A program made the translations under genes and the position numbers. A DNA stretch of 64,000 nucleotides from positions 28,762-92,761 of the forward strand of contig CACRSC010000034.1 in NCBI GenBank assembly GCA_902651635.1. The letters are read 5' to 3'. Under the pieces are notes generated by a model. It did not search any database, was not told where the DNA came from, and worked only from the letters and a program-made list of their open reading frames with translations. The DNA comes from Mastigamoeba balamuthi. Lineage: Eukaryota > Evosea > Mastigamoebida > Mastigamoebidae. Below are positions 21,801 to 30,825 of this stretch, in pieces (positions within the stretch are counted from its first letter, which is position 1; each line of letters starts with the position of its first letter).

Positions 21801-22202
21801 CCAACAGAAGGAGAGGGGGAGAGGAACAGCAAAAAGAAGAGAGAAAGCACAAAAAATGTGGTTGCGTCAACCTCTGATTTTGTGGCAACGTGTACTTTTC
21901 AATGTTGAAATCAACCTTAAGAAGTTGTAGTTACAACATGCACTTTTTGCACAACTTTCAGTGTGCCTACCGGTTGTCCAGCTCCTGCCTGCTGCACTCC
22001 TCCCCTTTTGTGCACCTTTTTTTCAGTCCTTGTGATCAAGTGATATTTTTGGTGTCGGCCGTGCCCCAGCTTGTTGCCAGCTGCTGCTGGCCCGTCCCCA
22101 AGCACGTCCCGCCAATGGGTTCTGACCATTGCTCCCTCCCACCAGCTGGCTGGGCCAACTTTTCCATCTTGGCCCGAAAAGCCAACTCATTTTCTGTAGT
22201 GC
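21801..22202. other. Non-coding flank of foldback region
   Basis: Upstream of the zinc-knuckle-like gene. Only short frames are present. The likely promoter of that gene lies here; nothing specific was recognised. Confidence 0.4.
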
Positions 22203-22735
22203 TGGGATAGCAGTGCATAGTGCGATAAATGTACTATGCACTGCTGTGAAGGATCTGCTATGTGCTGCTACATGGCCTCTGCTACACACTGCTACACATG
22301 ATGCTGCTATGCACCACTACACTTCAAGCACTGTAGTGACACATCACAGATCCTCCACAGTGATGCATAGTTCATTCATCACACTATGTGCTGTCACGTC
22401 AAGCAATGTAGTGGCATGTAGTGGACCCTGCCACAGTGGTGCATAGCATGATGAATGAACTATGCAGCATAGTGAAGGGTCCACTATGCACTGCTACACA
22501 TGATGCTGCTACGTGCCACTACACATCAAGCACTGTAGTGGCACGTAGCAGCATCATGTATAGCAGTGTGTAGCAGCATCATGTGTAGCGGCATGTAGCA
22601 GACCCTCCACTATGCTGTGTAGTTCATTCATCGTGCTACACACTGCTGCAGCAGGATCTGCTACGTGCTGCTATGTATGAAGGTGCTATGTGCTGCTACA
22701 CATGAAGGTGCTACATGCTGCTACAAATTTAGTGA
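22203..22735. repeat. Foldback region built from GCTAC/GTAGC words
   Basis: More than 500 bp consist of words such as TGCTGCTACA, AGTGGCACGTAGCAG and GATGAATGAACTATGCA in both orientations. The clearest hairpin pairs 22491-22522 with 22535-22566 (31 of 32 bases, 12-base loop). Around 22360-22390, 22441-22466 and 22620-22635, TTCATTCATC alternates with its complement GATGAATGAA. No protein frame is supported. It looks like a nested foldback or MITE-type element. Confidence 0.85.
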
Positions 22736-22894
22736 GCCCACCTACCCACTGAAACCCTACATCTAAATCAATTGAATAAACAACAATTATTAACTGTCAT
22801 CAAAAGGGCAGGCAGATCAGATCATGTTTTTGCTTTTGGGGGAGAGGAGCCCATGCAGCAGAAATCATTCAAGTGAGAGGAGTAGGGAGAGAGA
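22736..22894. other. Spacer between the foldback region and the next gene
   Basis: AT-rich 3' flank of the following minus-strand gene; it contains an AATAAACAA word. Nothing else was recognised. Confidence 0.4.
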
Positions 22895-24108
22895 TCACTG
22901 AGGACCAGCAGGTGCCTGGAAAGAGGGTAACTGAGGACCAGCAGGTGCCTCAGAGGCCTGGGAGGCACCTGTGCTCCCAATCATGTTATGGAGGGCCTGA
23001 AGTACGGGGTCAGGGTGATGCATCCTCCTTGGCCTCTTGGCCTTTGGTGCCACAGACTCCGTGCCCTTGAAGCTGGCTCTTCCATGCCTATTGAGCTTAT
23101 GTGTTAGTAGATGAAAAAAAGGAAACGCACTTCACATTACTGCAGTACTTCTGCCAGACGCTCTGAATGTGCTCACACACCCCATCCCCTTCCTCACGGG
23201 GGTGTGCAGCGAACAGTGTCTGGAACTCCAGTGGCCAGACAGCCTGGATGACGTTGTCACAGTGCTCTCTTATGTCTGACCTGTAGGGAAAGTCAGATGA
23301 AACGTGGTAAGAGAGAGTAAGAGCGAGGGGAAAGAGTTAATACCTCCACTCAGGGTGCTCCATGAACAGGGGGTGGTAGTTGACCTGGTCCACTGCTCTA
23401 TCTGTGTGTGAGACAATGGGCCTTGCCACTTTGGAAATTAGAATAATACACACATTGTTAGAAATATGAAAAATAAAGAGTAGGAAACGAAACGTACCAG
23501 GAATGCCAAACATCAGCTTCTTCCTGAGTGTCAGCTCCCTGGACTGCATGCCTGTCTCAACAGCATGCGTGAGAACATTCATCCTGCAAAAAATAGTTTG
23601 AATTATAGCAGGAAGAACAAGGGAGAAAGGGAAGAGGGGTTTCATACCTCACAATGAGGTTGTTCAGAGTTCTGCCAAGCAGCATCTGCATGGCCTTGAA
23701 CCCAGCTCTGACCTCTTCAAAGGTGCAGGGCTGGTGGGCAAGCTTCTCACTGGGCTTGACAGTGAAAATGGTGAGGAGGTCATGTGACATCTTCATGAGG
23801 GCCAAGATCTGCTGCTTCTCCTGCAGTGCCCTCCTTTGCTCCTCATCAGACTCTGATGCATGTGAGGTGCTCCTGTAGTCGTCTGCCAAGACCTCCTTGT
23901 CAACCTCCTCCTCCTCCTCCTCCTCCTCCTTCTCCTCCTTGTCATCCTCAGATTTCTCACCATCCCTGACACGTGGCACTGCTGCTGCTGCTGCAGCTTG
24001 CACTGGTGCTGCTGCAGCTGCACCCAAAGTAACATCAAGGAAAGGTGTGTGATGTGGAAATAAAGAAGGAAGGGGAGAATGCTACATACCTGCTTTCCTG
24101 AGAGGCAT
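22895..24108 (-). CDS. Unrecognised multi-exon gene of the island
   Basis: Six exons join cleanly. The first begins MPLRKA at 24108; a Lys/His-rich in-frame extension reaches 24251 but has no ATG. Then come an Ala-rich and Glu-rich stretch, EEVRAGFKAMQMLLGRTL, HAVETGMQSRELTLRKKLM, DQVNYHPLFMEHPEWR, VIQAVWPLEFQTLF, and a basic end (KAKRPRRMHHPDPV) with a repeated QAPAGPQ before the stop at 22895. Introns are 50-75 bp, AT- and T-rich, with GTATG, GTACG or GTGCG donors. One has a TACTAACAC branch point, unlike the GC-rich host introns. The clean splicing argues for recent function. No family was recognised. Flanking GCTAC repeats suggest it belongs to a mobile element. Confidence 0.5.
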
Positions 24109-24266
24109 GATGTCTAGGTCTTTGTCCTGCTGGGGTGGGGGAGGTATCACAGTGATGATTGGGCCAGTGCAGTCCTTGTTCTTGTCCTTGTGCTTGTTCT
24201 TGTGCTTCTTGGTAGGGGTTTTGCATGGTGTGTCCTTGATGTGCACTGTTTTAAACCTTTGAAAAA

Positions 24267-24446
24267 GCTGTTAAATGACATCAATAGTAGCGTGATAGGC
24301 AGATATCCTCTGCTGTGCTACATAGCAGAAAGCACTCAAGTGCCTTCTGCAATGCAGCATAGTGGAGGGTATCTGTGTAGCAGCATGTAGCAGAAGGTCC
24401 ACTACGCACTGCTACATAACACTGCTACACTGCATAGCAGAAGATA
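24267..24446. repeat. Dispersed GCTAC-type repeat, copy beside the SAP transposon
   Basis: Begins with TTAAATGACATCAATAGTAG, found again with three changes near 27512-27531, and continues in TGCTACATAGCAGAA words like those at 22203-22735 and 27690-27845. Non-coding. Confidence 0.7.
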
Positions 24447-24450
24447 TCTG

Positions 24451-24495
24451 CCAGACAGAGGTAGATTTTCAGGACAGACAGAGGTAGATTATTTT
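24451..24495 (+). repeat. Left terminal inverted repeat
   Basis: Pairs with 26496-26540 in inverse orientation and contains two tandem ACAGAGGTAGATT words 22 bp apart. It lies 10 bp beyond the last stop codon of the transposase gene. Confidence 0.9.
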
Positions 24496-24505
24496 GGACA
24501 AAAAG

Positions 24506-26461
24506 TCAGATTGATTGTGCTAGTTCTTGTACAAATGACGTGATATGTGTGTGAAGTTCTTTGTAGTCCCCTGAGATGTCAGTGTACTCCCAGTTGAAGT
24601 CATTTGTGGCTGCAAATGCTGCCACAATTGTGACTCGTATAAGCCAGATCAGCCACACGAGAGAGTATGACTCAACCTTCCAGGGGAATGGGATGTAGCT
24701 GAGCAACAGGTCTAGGCGATCAACGAGGTTGAAGACGAGCTTTTAGAGAGCAACCTGAGGTGGGCTCCCCGAAACCCAGTCATAAAGCCAGGCTCGAAGT
24801 CGTTCAGTGAAGGCCCGTGCACTTTCCCCTTCATGATTGAGAATCTGCCTGATCAGATCGTCCTTCTTCCCAGAAGCAGATGTGCCCAGCTTCTTCTGCA
24901 GGTGCTCTTTGAGTTGAGAACAGGTCCACGTTTCCAGTTCTTCATAGTGACGAGAACGGGATTTGTCCTCTGAGTCTGAGGGAACAGTCAGAAAGGCACA
25001 CAAGAAGACGAACCTGAGACAGAGTCTGATGAAGAAGAAGCCTCATCATCACTGCTAGGGTGCTCTGGAGCCTTGCACTTGTTTGTAGCCTTGAGGGCCT
25101 CAAGGCCCCTGGTATCACTGTTGACGATGAGAGCAACAAGGTCCTTCTTGCCACCACTCTGACTGATCCCACACTGCTGTGCCAAGTGGTGAAGGTCTTC
25201 AGCTGAGAGCTCGAGCAGCTTCTCATCTGCAGCTTTTTTCAGAGAACACGCTCTTGGTGAGGGGCCTCTGCAATGGGCTCTGCTGGGGCGAAGAAGGTGG
25301 TCATGTTGAACAATCTTGACATCCTTGAAGGCAGCCTGGAGAACAGCACCCCGCTGTATGATCCGACTCTCATCCAGAGCGAGTTGATGTCCAACAAGCT
25401 CTTTGTATTCTGAGTCTGGCCCCGAGGTGATGAACAGAATTGCTGGGTAGTGGCACTGTAGACTGACTGGCAATGCTTCCGAAGGCAGCATTGATGATGA
25501 GACAGACTGGAGTTGGAAGAGTTTTGCGCTCTTGGTAGTTCCTGATTGTGTTGCAGACCAGTTCCAGGATATCGTGAGGTGAAGGCCGCTTGTTTGCAGT
25601 GTCCATCATGGGAATGATGAAAAGTGGAACTGGTTTGCCACTGAGACTGACCCCACAGACGACGTAGACAAGCCCCCCTTCAGGAGTCGGCTTTCGGGGC
25701 ATGATGATCTTGCCAATGAGCTCGCCAGTGAATCCCACTATGCTTTCATTGAGACACAGCCAGAGTAGGCCCTGTAGGTTCCAGAACCACACAAAGCTCG
25801 CACTGAAGAGCTCTTCAATGCAGAACGGGTTCATCTCTCCGAGTTGTGAGACAAACTGCTTCCACATCTCCTCGTGGATAGGACGATCGCCAAGCCCTGG
25901 GCGCCCCTTGTGCAGCCAAAGGTACTCCATGAACGAGTTCGCCCTGTTGTTGCCCACGCCGATCATGTGAACAATCATGCATACAATGTCACGTACGCGA
26001 TTTGGAGGAAGCTGTGGCTTCGGGCCCTGAGGCCCCCTTCGTGTGGCCTCAGACAACTGGAGCCACTGCTCTTTGAGGTACGTGATCAACTCTATGGGCA
26101 GCAGCTGCCAGAACGTTTTTGTGGTGTTGGGATTCTCTCCGCCTGGTTTGGGCGAGATTGAGTGGTGGGTGGGTTGTGTGCGGAGTGAGGAGCAGAGAGG
26201 ACAGAGAGGAGGTGAACGCTTGGCAGGGTTGGTGAAAAGAAGCACCACGGCGTTTGTGGGGGGCACAGCAGCCTTGAGAACGCTGGACGAGATGTTGTGC
26301 CACCCCTGCTTTTCCACTGATTGGAAAAAATCGATCAAACCTGGCGCGGATGGGCCTGCCGCCTCTGCCGCAGTGGCGGCCTTGAGCTCGAGGTGCGCCT
26401 TCTTGTCCTCCACCTTGGCCGCGTGGTCCGCAAGCAGGGCCAGAACCTTCGAGCGAGACAT
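24506..26461 (-). CDS. Transposase, piggyBac-like, with two SAP domains
   Basis: The gene starts MSRSKVLALLADHA at 26461. The core FMEYLWLHKGRPGLGDRPI, then LWLCLNESIVGFTGELIGK, IIMPRKPTPEGGLVY and CGVSLSGKPVPLF follow the piggyBac pattern (DExMxxFxGR, KPxxxG, Cys), but the first catalytic Asp is Asn here (LNES). Near 25490 the frame must shift to continue into YPAILFITSGPDSEYKEL. Two SAP domains (DNA-binding) follow: LSAEDLHHLAQQCGIS with GGKKDLVALI, and CSQLKEHLQKKLGTS with GKKDDLIRQIL. A 39-bp intron separates them. After PPQ there is either an in-frame stop (24743) or a 15-base GT...AG gap, and the same frame continues for 67 codons to 24506. It is probably a recently inactivated copy. 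Family assignment is moderate. Confidence 0.6.
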
Positions 26462-26495
26462 GATATTGGTTGGGGGGGGGGGGGGTGGTTTGCAA

Positions 26496-26540
26496 GAAAT
26501 AATCTACCTCTGTCTGTCGGAAAAATCTACCTCTGTCCAG
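26496..26540 (-). repeat. Right terminal inverted repeat
   Basis: Inverse partner of 24451-24495, with the same doubled ACAGAGGTAGATT word. It lies 35 bp upstream of the transposase ATG. Confidence 0.9.
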
Positions 26541-26586
26541 CATATGCCACCAGCACATAGAAAAAGTCACTGGCATAACTAGTAAC

Positions 26587-27166
26587 TTGCTTTCCAGCCC
26601 ACTGCTGCAGCAGTACAGGCAAGCAACAATGCCTGAGGCAGGCCAGCAGTACGAGGATGCTGTTGTGCAGGCCTTCATCAATGTCATCTCCACTCTGACC
26701 AGGAACCGGGTCATTCTGATCATGGAGGAGGCAGTCCAGGCAAGTACTGACTGCCTGGAGCTCATGTACTTCACCACGCTGTTGTTGGACCTGACAGAGA
26801 ACACAGTGCAGAATGCAACCATGACACTGACTGCTGTTGCAGCTGAGGTGTGTCGCCTCAGCCATCTCAGCAAGAGGGGACGTGCCATGAATGGCCCCAA
26901 AGCCGTGCTGAATGCTGTGAGGAGCATCAAGGATAAGATAAAGGGAGCCAAGCAGGCAGGCCAGCAAGGAAACGTCTTCGAGCTGGAGCTCTCAGCCTCG
27001 TCTCCAGATGCAGGAGTCCATTGATGAGCTGCAGGGTAAGAAGGTGGAGGAGTGCAACAGGAATGACGATGACAACCAGGAGGAGCCCAAGAAGAAGATA
27101 AACGGCACACAAGAGGACAAGCAAGGAAGGAAAGCAACGAGAAGTACGTGGCTCCAGCTGCCCTAG
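26587..27166 (+). CDS. Unrecognised helical ORF beside the SAP transposon
   Basis: Frame 26587-27024 reads EDAVVQAFINVISTLTRNRV, EAVQASTDCLELMYFTTLL and MTLTAVAAEVCRLSHL, with heptad-like helices. A second frame, overlapping from about 27000, continues with QMQESIDELQGKKVEECNR and a Lys/Asp/Glu-rich end, stopping at 27166. A one-base slip or a very short intron near 26995 would join them. It starts only 46 bp after the right repeat of the SAP transposon, so the 5' end of the gene may have been cut off by that insertion. No family was recognised. Confidence 0.4.
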
Positions 27167-28173
27167 CTGCAGTGCATCGTCTTCTTCCTCATTTGCCTTT
27201 GAAGATCCAGTGGAGTCTGGCACCAGCCCCAGCAGCAGCAGCACCAGCAGACTGTGAGATGCTTAGGGCCCCTGGGGCTCCAGCAAAGCACACATGGTGG
27301 TCTTAGCTGCCCATGCAGGCCTGGGACAACAATCACATTGATGCCATGAGTCTCCAGGACACTTGCACAGCCCTGCACCAGGCTGTCAGCAATGTCATAT
27401 GTCAAATTCTCTCTTCTTTATTAACATACATACTTTATGCCAGCAGCATATAATTATCTGCCAGCAGCTTATAATTATATGCCAGTGGCACATAGCTTAT
27501 AAATGCTTCATAAAGCCATTAAATGACATTAATAGCAGCATGAGAAGAGCGAGGTCTATAAAGAATCAAAGATTTGCACTGTGAAACCATTGTCTGTGTG
27601 TAGCAGGAAAGTATGGTATGGTGGGTGGAACAGCATTAAGAAAGTCTGTTAGAGGAAATGATTAAGTCAGAGAATTAGTATGATAAAGTATAGCAGCACG
27701 TTGCAGAACCTCTGCTATGTGCTGCTACATGAGTACCTTCTGCTATGCTATAGTGGAATGTGAAGTGCCTTCTTCTACGTGGTGTAGCAGACACAATGCA
27801 GTAGCGGTGCATTGCAGAAGGTCTGCTACACACTGTTACCACTTCGCTCCAGCAAAAAAAGATCCTGTCTGATATCAGAAAAAACCAGGATTTAAGTATT
27901 ATGTTGTGCATATGGCGGGTATGTGGTGTTGGAATTCGGGAATCGAAATTTGGGTGTGAGATGTTGACTGTTAGTCACAGCTCGAACAGACTTCGGCCCC
28001 TGTTCATCGTCAGAGGCGCTCCCCTGACTCCTCACAGGCTGACAATCAGAAGAAACTCCCCAGGAAGCGTGCTAAGCGTCACGCAAGTTGTTTTCCAAAA
28101 TATAACTCTGTTCACTCCCGCTGAAACGTGTGTGTCTGCCAGGTTCTTCCGAGGAGAACACCTGCGCTGCTGT
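27167..28173. other. Right arm of the island
   Basis: No supported gene. It contains TATA-rich words, a TTATAATTATCTGCCAGCAGC duplication near 27430-27490, and the repeats listed at 27512 and 27690. Confidence 0.5.
27690..27845. repeat. Dispersed GCTAC-type repeat, third copy
   Basis: Words such as GCTATGTGCTGCTACATGAG and GCAGAAGGTCTGCTACACAC match those at 24300-24446 and 22203-22735. Non-coding. Confidence 0.7.
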
Positions 28174-28330
28174 AGTGAGCACTGCTGCTGTGCTTCTCCC
28201 GATGCCACATGGGGAGCACTGATGCAGTTCAAACGCATACGCGAGTACCAATTGTTTCTCTTTGCTCGAGTGTACGATGCCCACACGTACAAAGTCGACG
28301 TTACGTCCGGAGCTCGGGTGGCACCCTTCA

Positions 28331-30302
28331 TTAGGAGTACCACTCGTCCGCGATCTCGTAGTCCTCGAGGATGGGCGAGGATATGCCTATCTGGCCCACG
28401 GCAGCGAGCAGCTTGTGGAAGAGGCCGCTCTCCCAGATGAGCGCCTTGGCCTCCTTCTCGTCCCGCAGGAGGGTCACTATCATGCAGCTGCCCGTCTGGA
28501 AGTCCGTGATCAGCACCGTCCCGTGCCAGCAGTCGAATTCCGCGAGCAGTGGCACCGTGATCTCCTTGAACGCCTTGACGATGCTGTCGTTGACAGTCAC
28601 CCACAGCGCCAGCGCAAACTTGGCCCCTTTCCTGCGGGAGTTACCACGAGCGTTGGCACACGCGCTGCGACACCACGGGGCGGCACGTGCCTCAGGTTGA
28701 AAGAGATAGCCTCCCTGCAGTGGCACACGAGCGGCGTGCACGTGAGCGAGGGCAGGTGGGCGCCCAGGAACTCCGCGGCTGGCTCGACAGAGTGTATCCA
28801 CTCGGCGACGTTGTCGACGCTCCGGAAGACCTGGAAGCAGGGGGGACAGTTCAGTCGCAGGTTAGGCAATCGCTGGGGCACGAACGAAGATGGCGACAAA
28901 CTTCCCGAGCTGCGGCACAAAGAGGAGCAGGTAGCTCTGGCAGTGCTCCCGCACGGGGCCCGACAGCAGCTTCAGGACCTTGTCGAGGTCGTCAGCGTGC
29001 GACGGCATCAGCACCTTGCAGGCGCCCGACTGTCAGAGGACGCAGGGACAGCGCGGGGGGCTCGTTCTCACAGTGGACCAGACAGTGGCGGGGAACACGC
29101 CCTCGGGGTGCGATACAGCGATGTCGTCGATGCGGAGGGCCGAGGACAGGACGTTCTTGGACACGGCCTCGTATTTGCCCACCCGGTCGGCAATGGTCCC
29201 GAACGTAGGGCGGGCGTCTGGGTCGGCAGAGCAGCACCTGGGCTCGGATGTCAGCACCGCGGGGGGACGTGGGCAAACGCACTCGCTGAAGAGCGCCCGG
29301 AGGTGCTCGGGCACGTGCGGCGGGAACTCGGGCCTCTCTCCCCTCTTCATCCTCGCGTAGGCCTCGGCGTCGGTGCTCTCGGGGAACGGGAGCTTCCGCG
29401 TCAGGATCTCGTAGAGGACCAGCCCGTAGCTGCGCGCACAGCCAGCACTTCAGCAGGCGCACGAAAAGCGGCTGGCGCACCTGTAGACGTCGCTCGCAGT
29501 CGTGTAGTGCGACTTGCTCGTCTCGGGCGCCCTCCACCTGCTCCCAGGGGAGGACTGTCAGCGAGCACCTCGGGGGCACATTCGTGCTGTGTGCGCGCCT
29601 GATGTTTGTGAGATAGCCGTTGTCCTTGGCCCCCGCCCTCTGCACCGTCGCCAGCCCAAAGTCCGATATCTGACGCGGCACAGGTGAGACACCCCGACGC
29701 CACGTCAGACCACAGCGGGGGGAGAGAGGGAGGACCTTGCAGTTGCCCGCGTCGTCGACGAGGACGTTGGCAGAGGTGAGGTCCTTGTGCAGGATGGGGG
29801 GCCGCTGCTCGTGGAGGTAGCGCATGCCCGATGCGACCTGCACGGCGGCCCGCAGCGCCTGCGCCCCCGTGACGCGGCGCGAGGCGTCGGCGAGCCACTG
29901 GTGCAGCGTGCCGCATGCCATGAGCTCCGTGGCGATGAGCGTCCTGTCGCGCGTGGCGCAGCAGCCGAGGAATAGCACGCAGCTCGGGTGCCGCAGCGAC
30001 CGCAGCGTCGCCACCTCCGCCGCCCACGAGGCCCCCGCAGCCGCGCCGGCCGTCGACGCCGGCAGGACCTTGACGGCCACGTCGATGCCCCACAGGCGCG
30101 CGAGGTAGACGGTGCCGAAGTGCCCGCGCCCGATCTCGCGGACGAGCGCGACGTCGCCGGCCTCGAAGTCGCTCTGGTGGCCCGACGACGACGACGACCG
30201 CGGCGACTGCGGCGACCGCGGCGACCGCGGGCCCCCGGGCGGCGGCGGGCTCTCGGCGGGCGCTGCGGGGGCCTCGGTGGGGACGCCGTAGTAGTACGAC
30301 AT
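28331..30302 (-). CDS. TKL-type protein kinase with C-terminal alpha/beta repeats
   Basis: Seven or more exons. A Pro/Ser-rich N-terminus (MSYYYGVPTEAPAAP) precedes the kinase domain: glycine loop IGRGHFGTVYLARLWG, Lys in VAVKVLP, catalytic loop HKDLTSANVLV (Arg of HRD is Lys), DFGLATV after an intron, and WRAPETSKSHYTTASDVYSY with YEILTRKLPFPES. Sequence style is tyrosine-kinase-like, so a Ser/Thr kinase is likely. After CCSADPDARPTF come about 230 residues in two related parts, KVLMPSHADDLDKVLKLL...VFRSVDNVAEWIHSVEPA and VNDSIVKAFKEITVPLLAEF...TGSCMIVTLLRDEKEAKAL. Both look like the ABM-type ferredoxin-like fold, a low-confidence call. The stop TAA is at 28331-28333. A truncated copy of the last exon lies at 14741-15296. 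Confidence 0.85.
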
Positions 30303-30825
30303 AGGGAGGGGGGCTGACGTGCAGGGGGGTGTGGGCGCGGTGTCGGTGCGGTGTGCGCGGTGGGCAATGGGTTGGGTTGGGGGTTGGGGGCACTGCACGA
30401 TTTCGCAGTGAGAAAATGATTGAGAACGGGGGGTGACTCAGCCGCAGAAAGCCACGGATCTCAGCGGGGGCGGCAGGCCTGTTTCCGCGAAATTGCTCTC
30501 CCAGCGGGGCCCCCCTCTTCCGTGACTCATCCTTTGCGGGACGGTGACTGGACGCTGCTGTCAGGGGAAATGCGTCCTTTCCACTGACTGTGTGCTGCGG
30601 CCGGCCGTTGTTGGTTCCCATTAATGTGGTCATTCCACGGGGCAATGCCCGAGAATTGCAGCAGCAACACAACTGCTGCGCGCACCTTCTCCCCCCTTTG
30701 TAGGAGGAGGTGCGAGAGAGGGTGTGTTGTGTGGCAGAGCGAGAGCTGGCACAGAGATTCTGGGGGGCCAGATATTTTTCTTCACCCGGCAGCGGTGGGT
30801 ACGCGCTCTCTCCTCCGTTCCGGCA
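30303..30825. promoter_or_regulatory. Shared upstream region of the kinase and BRCT-SNF2 genes
   Basis: The two genes diverge from here. A run of four G blocks with TT spacers (30369-30390) can form a G-quadruplex on the plus strand 67 bp upstream of the kinase ATG. An AGATATTTT word lies at 30770-30778, 48 bp before the BRCT-SNF2 ATG; the same word precedes other genes in the window. No gene was seen inside. Confidence 0.5.

Larger units (their letters stand above)
24451..26540 (-). mobile_element. 2.1 kb DNA transposon with compound terminal inverted repeats
   Basis: The ends (24451-24495 and 26496-26540) are inverted repeats of about 45 bp with about six mismatches. Each contains the word ACAGAGGTAGATT twice. 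A four-base ATAT lies just outside both ends (24444-24447 and 26543-26546) and could be the target duplication; the exact boundary is uncertain by 2-4 bases. Almost the whole interior is one minus-strand transposase gene. A run of 14 G lies just upstream of its start. Confidence 0.85.

Noticed and set aside
22203-22735. A CRISPR-like array
   Set aside because: Units are irregular, in both orientations and without unique spacers, and the host is eukaryotic.
30360-30392. An interstitial telomere repeat
   Set aside because: The unit is irregular (GGGTT and GGGGGTT) and only four units long. A G-quadruplex motif is the safer description.
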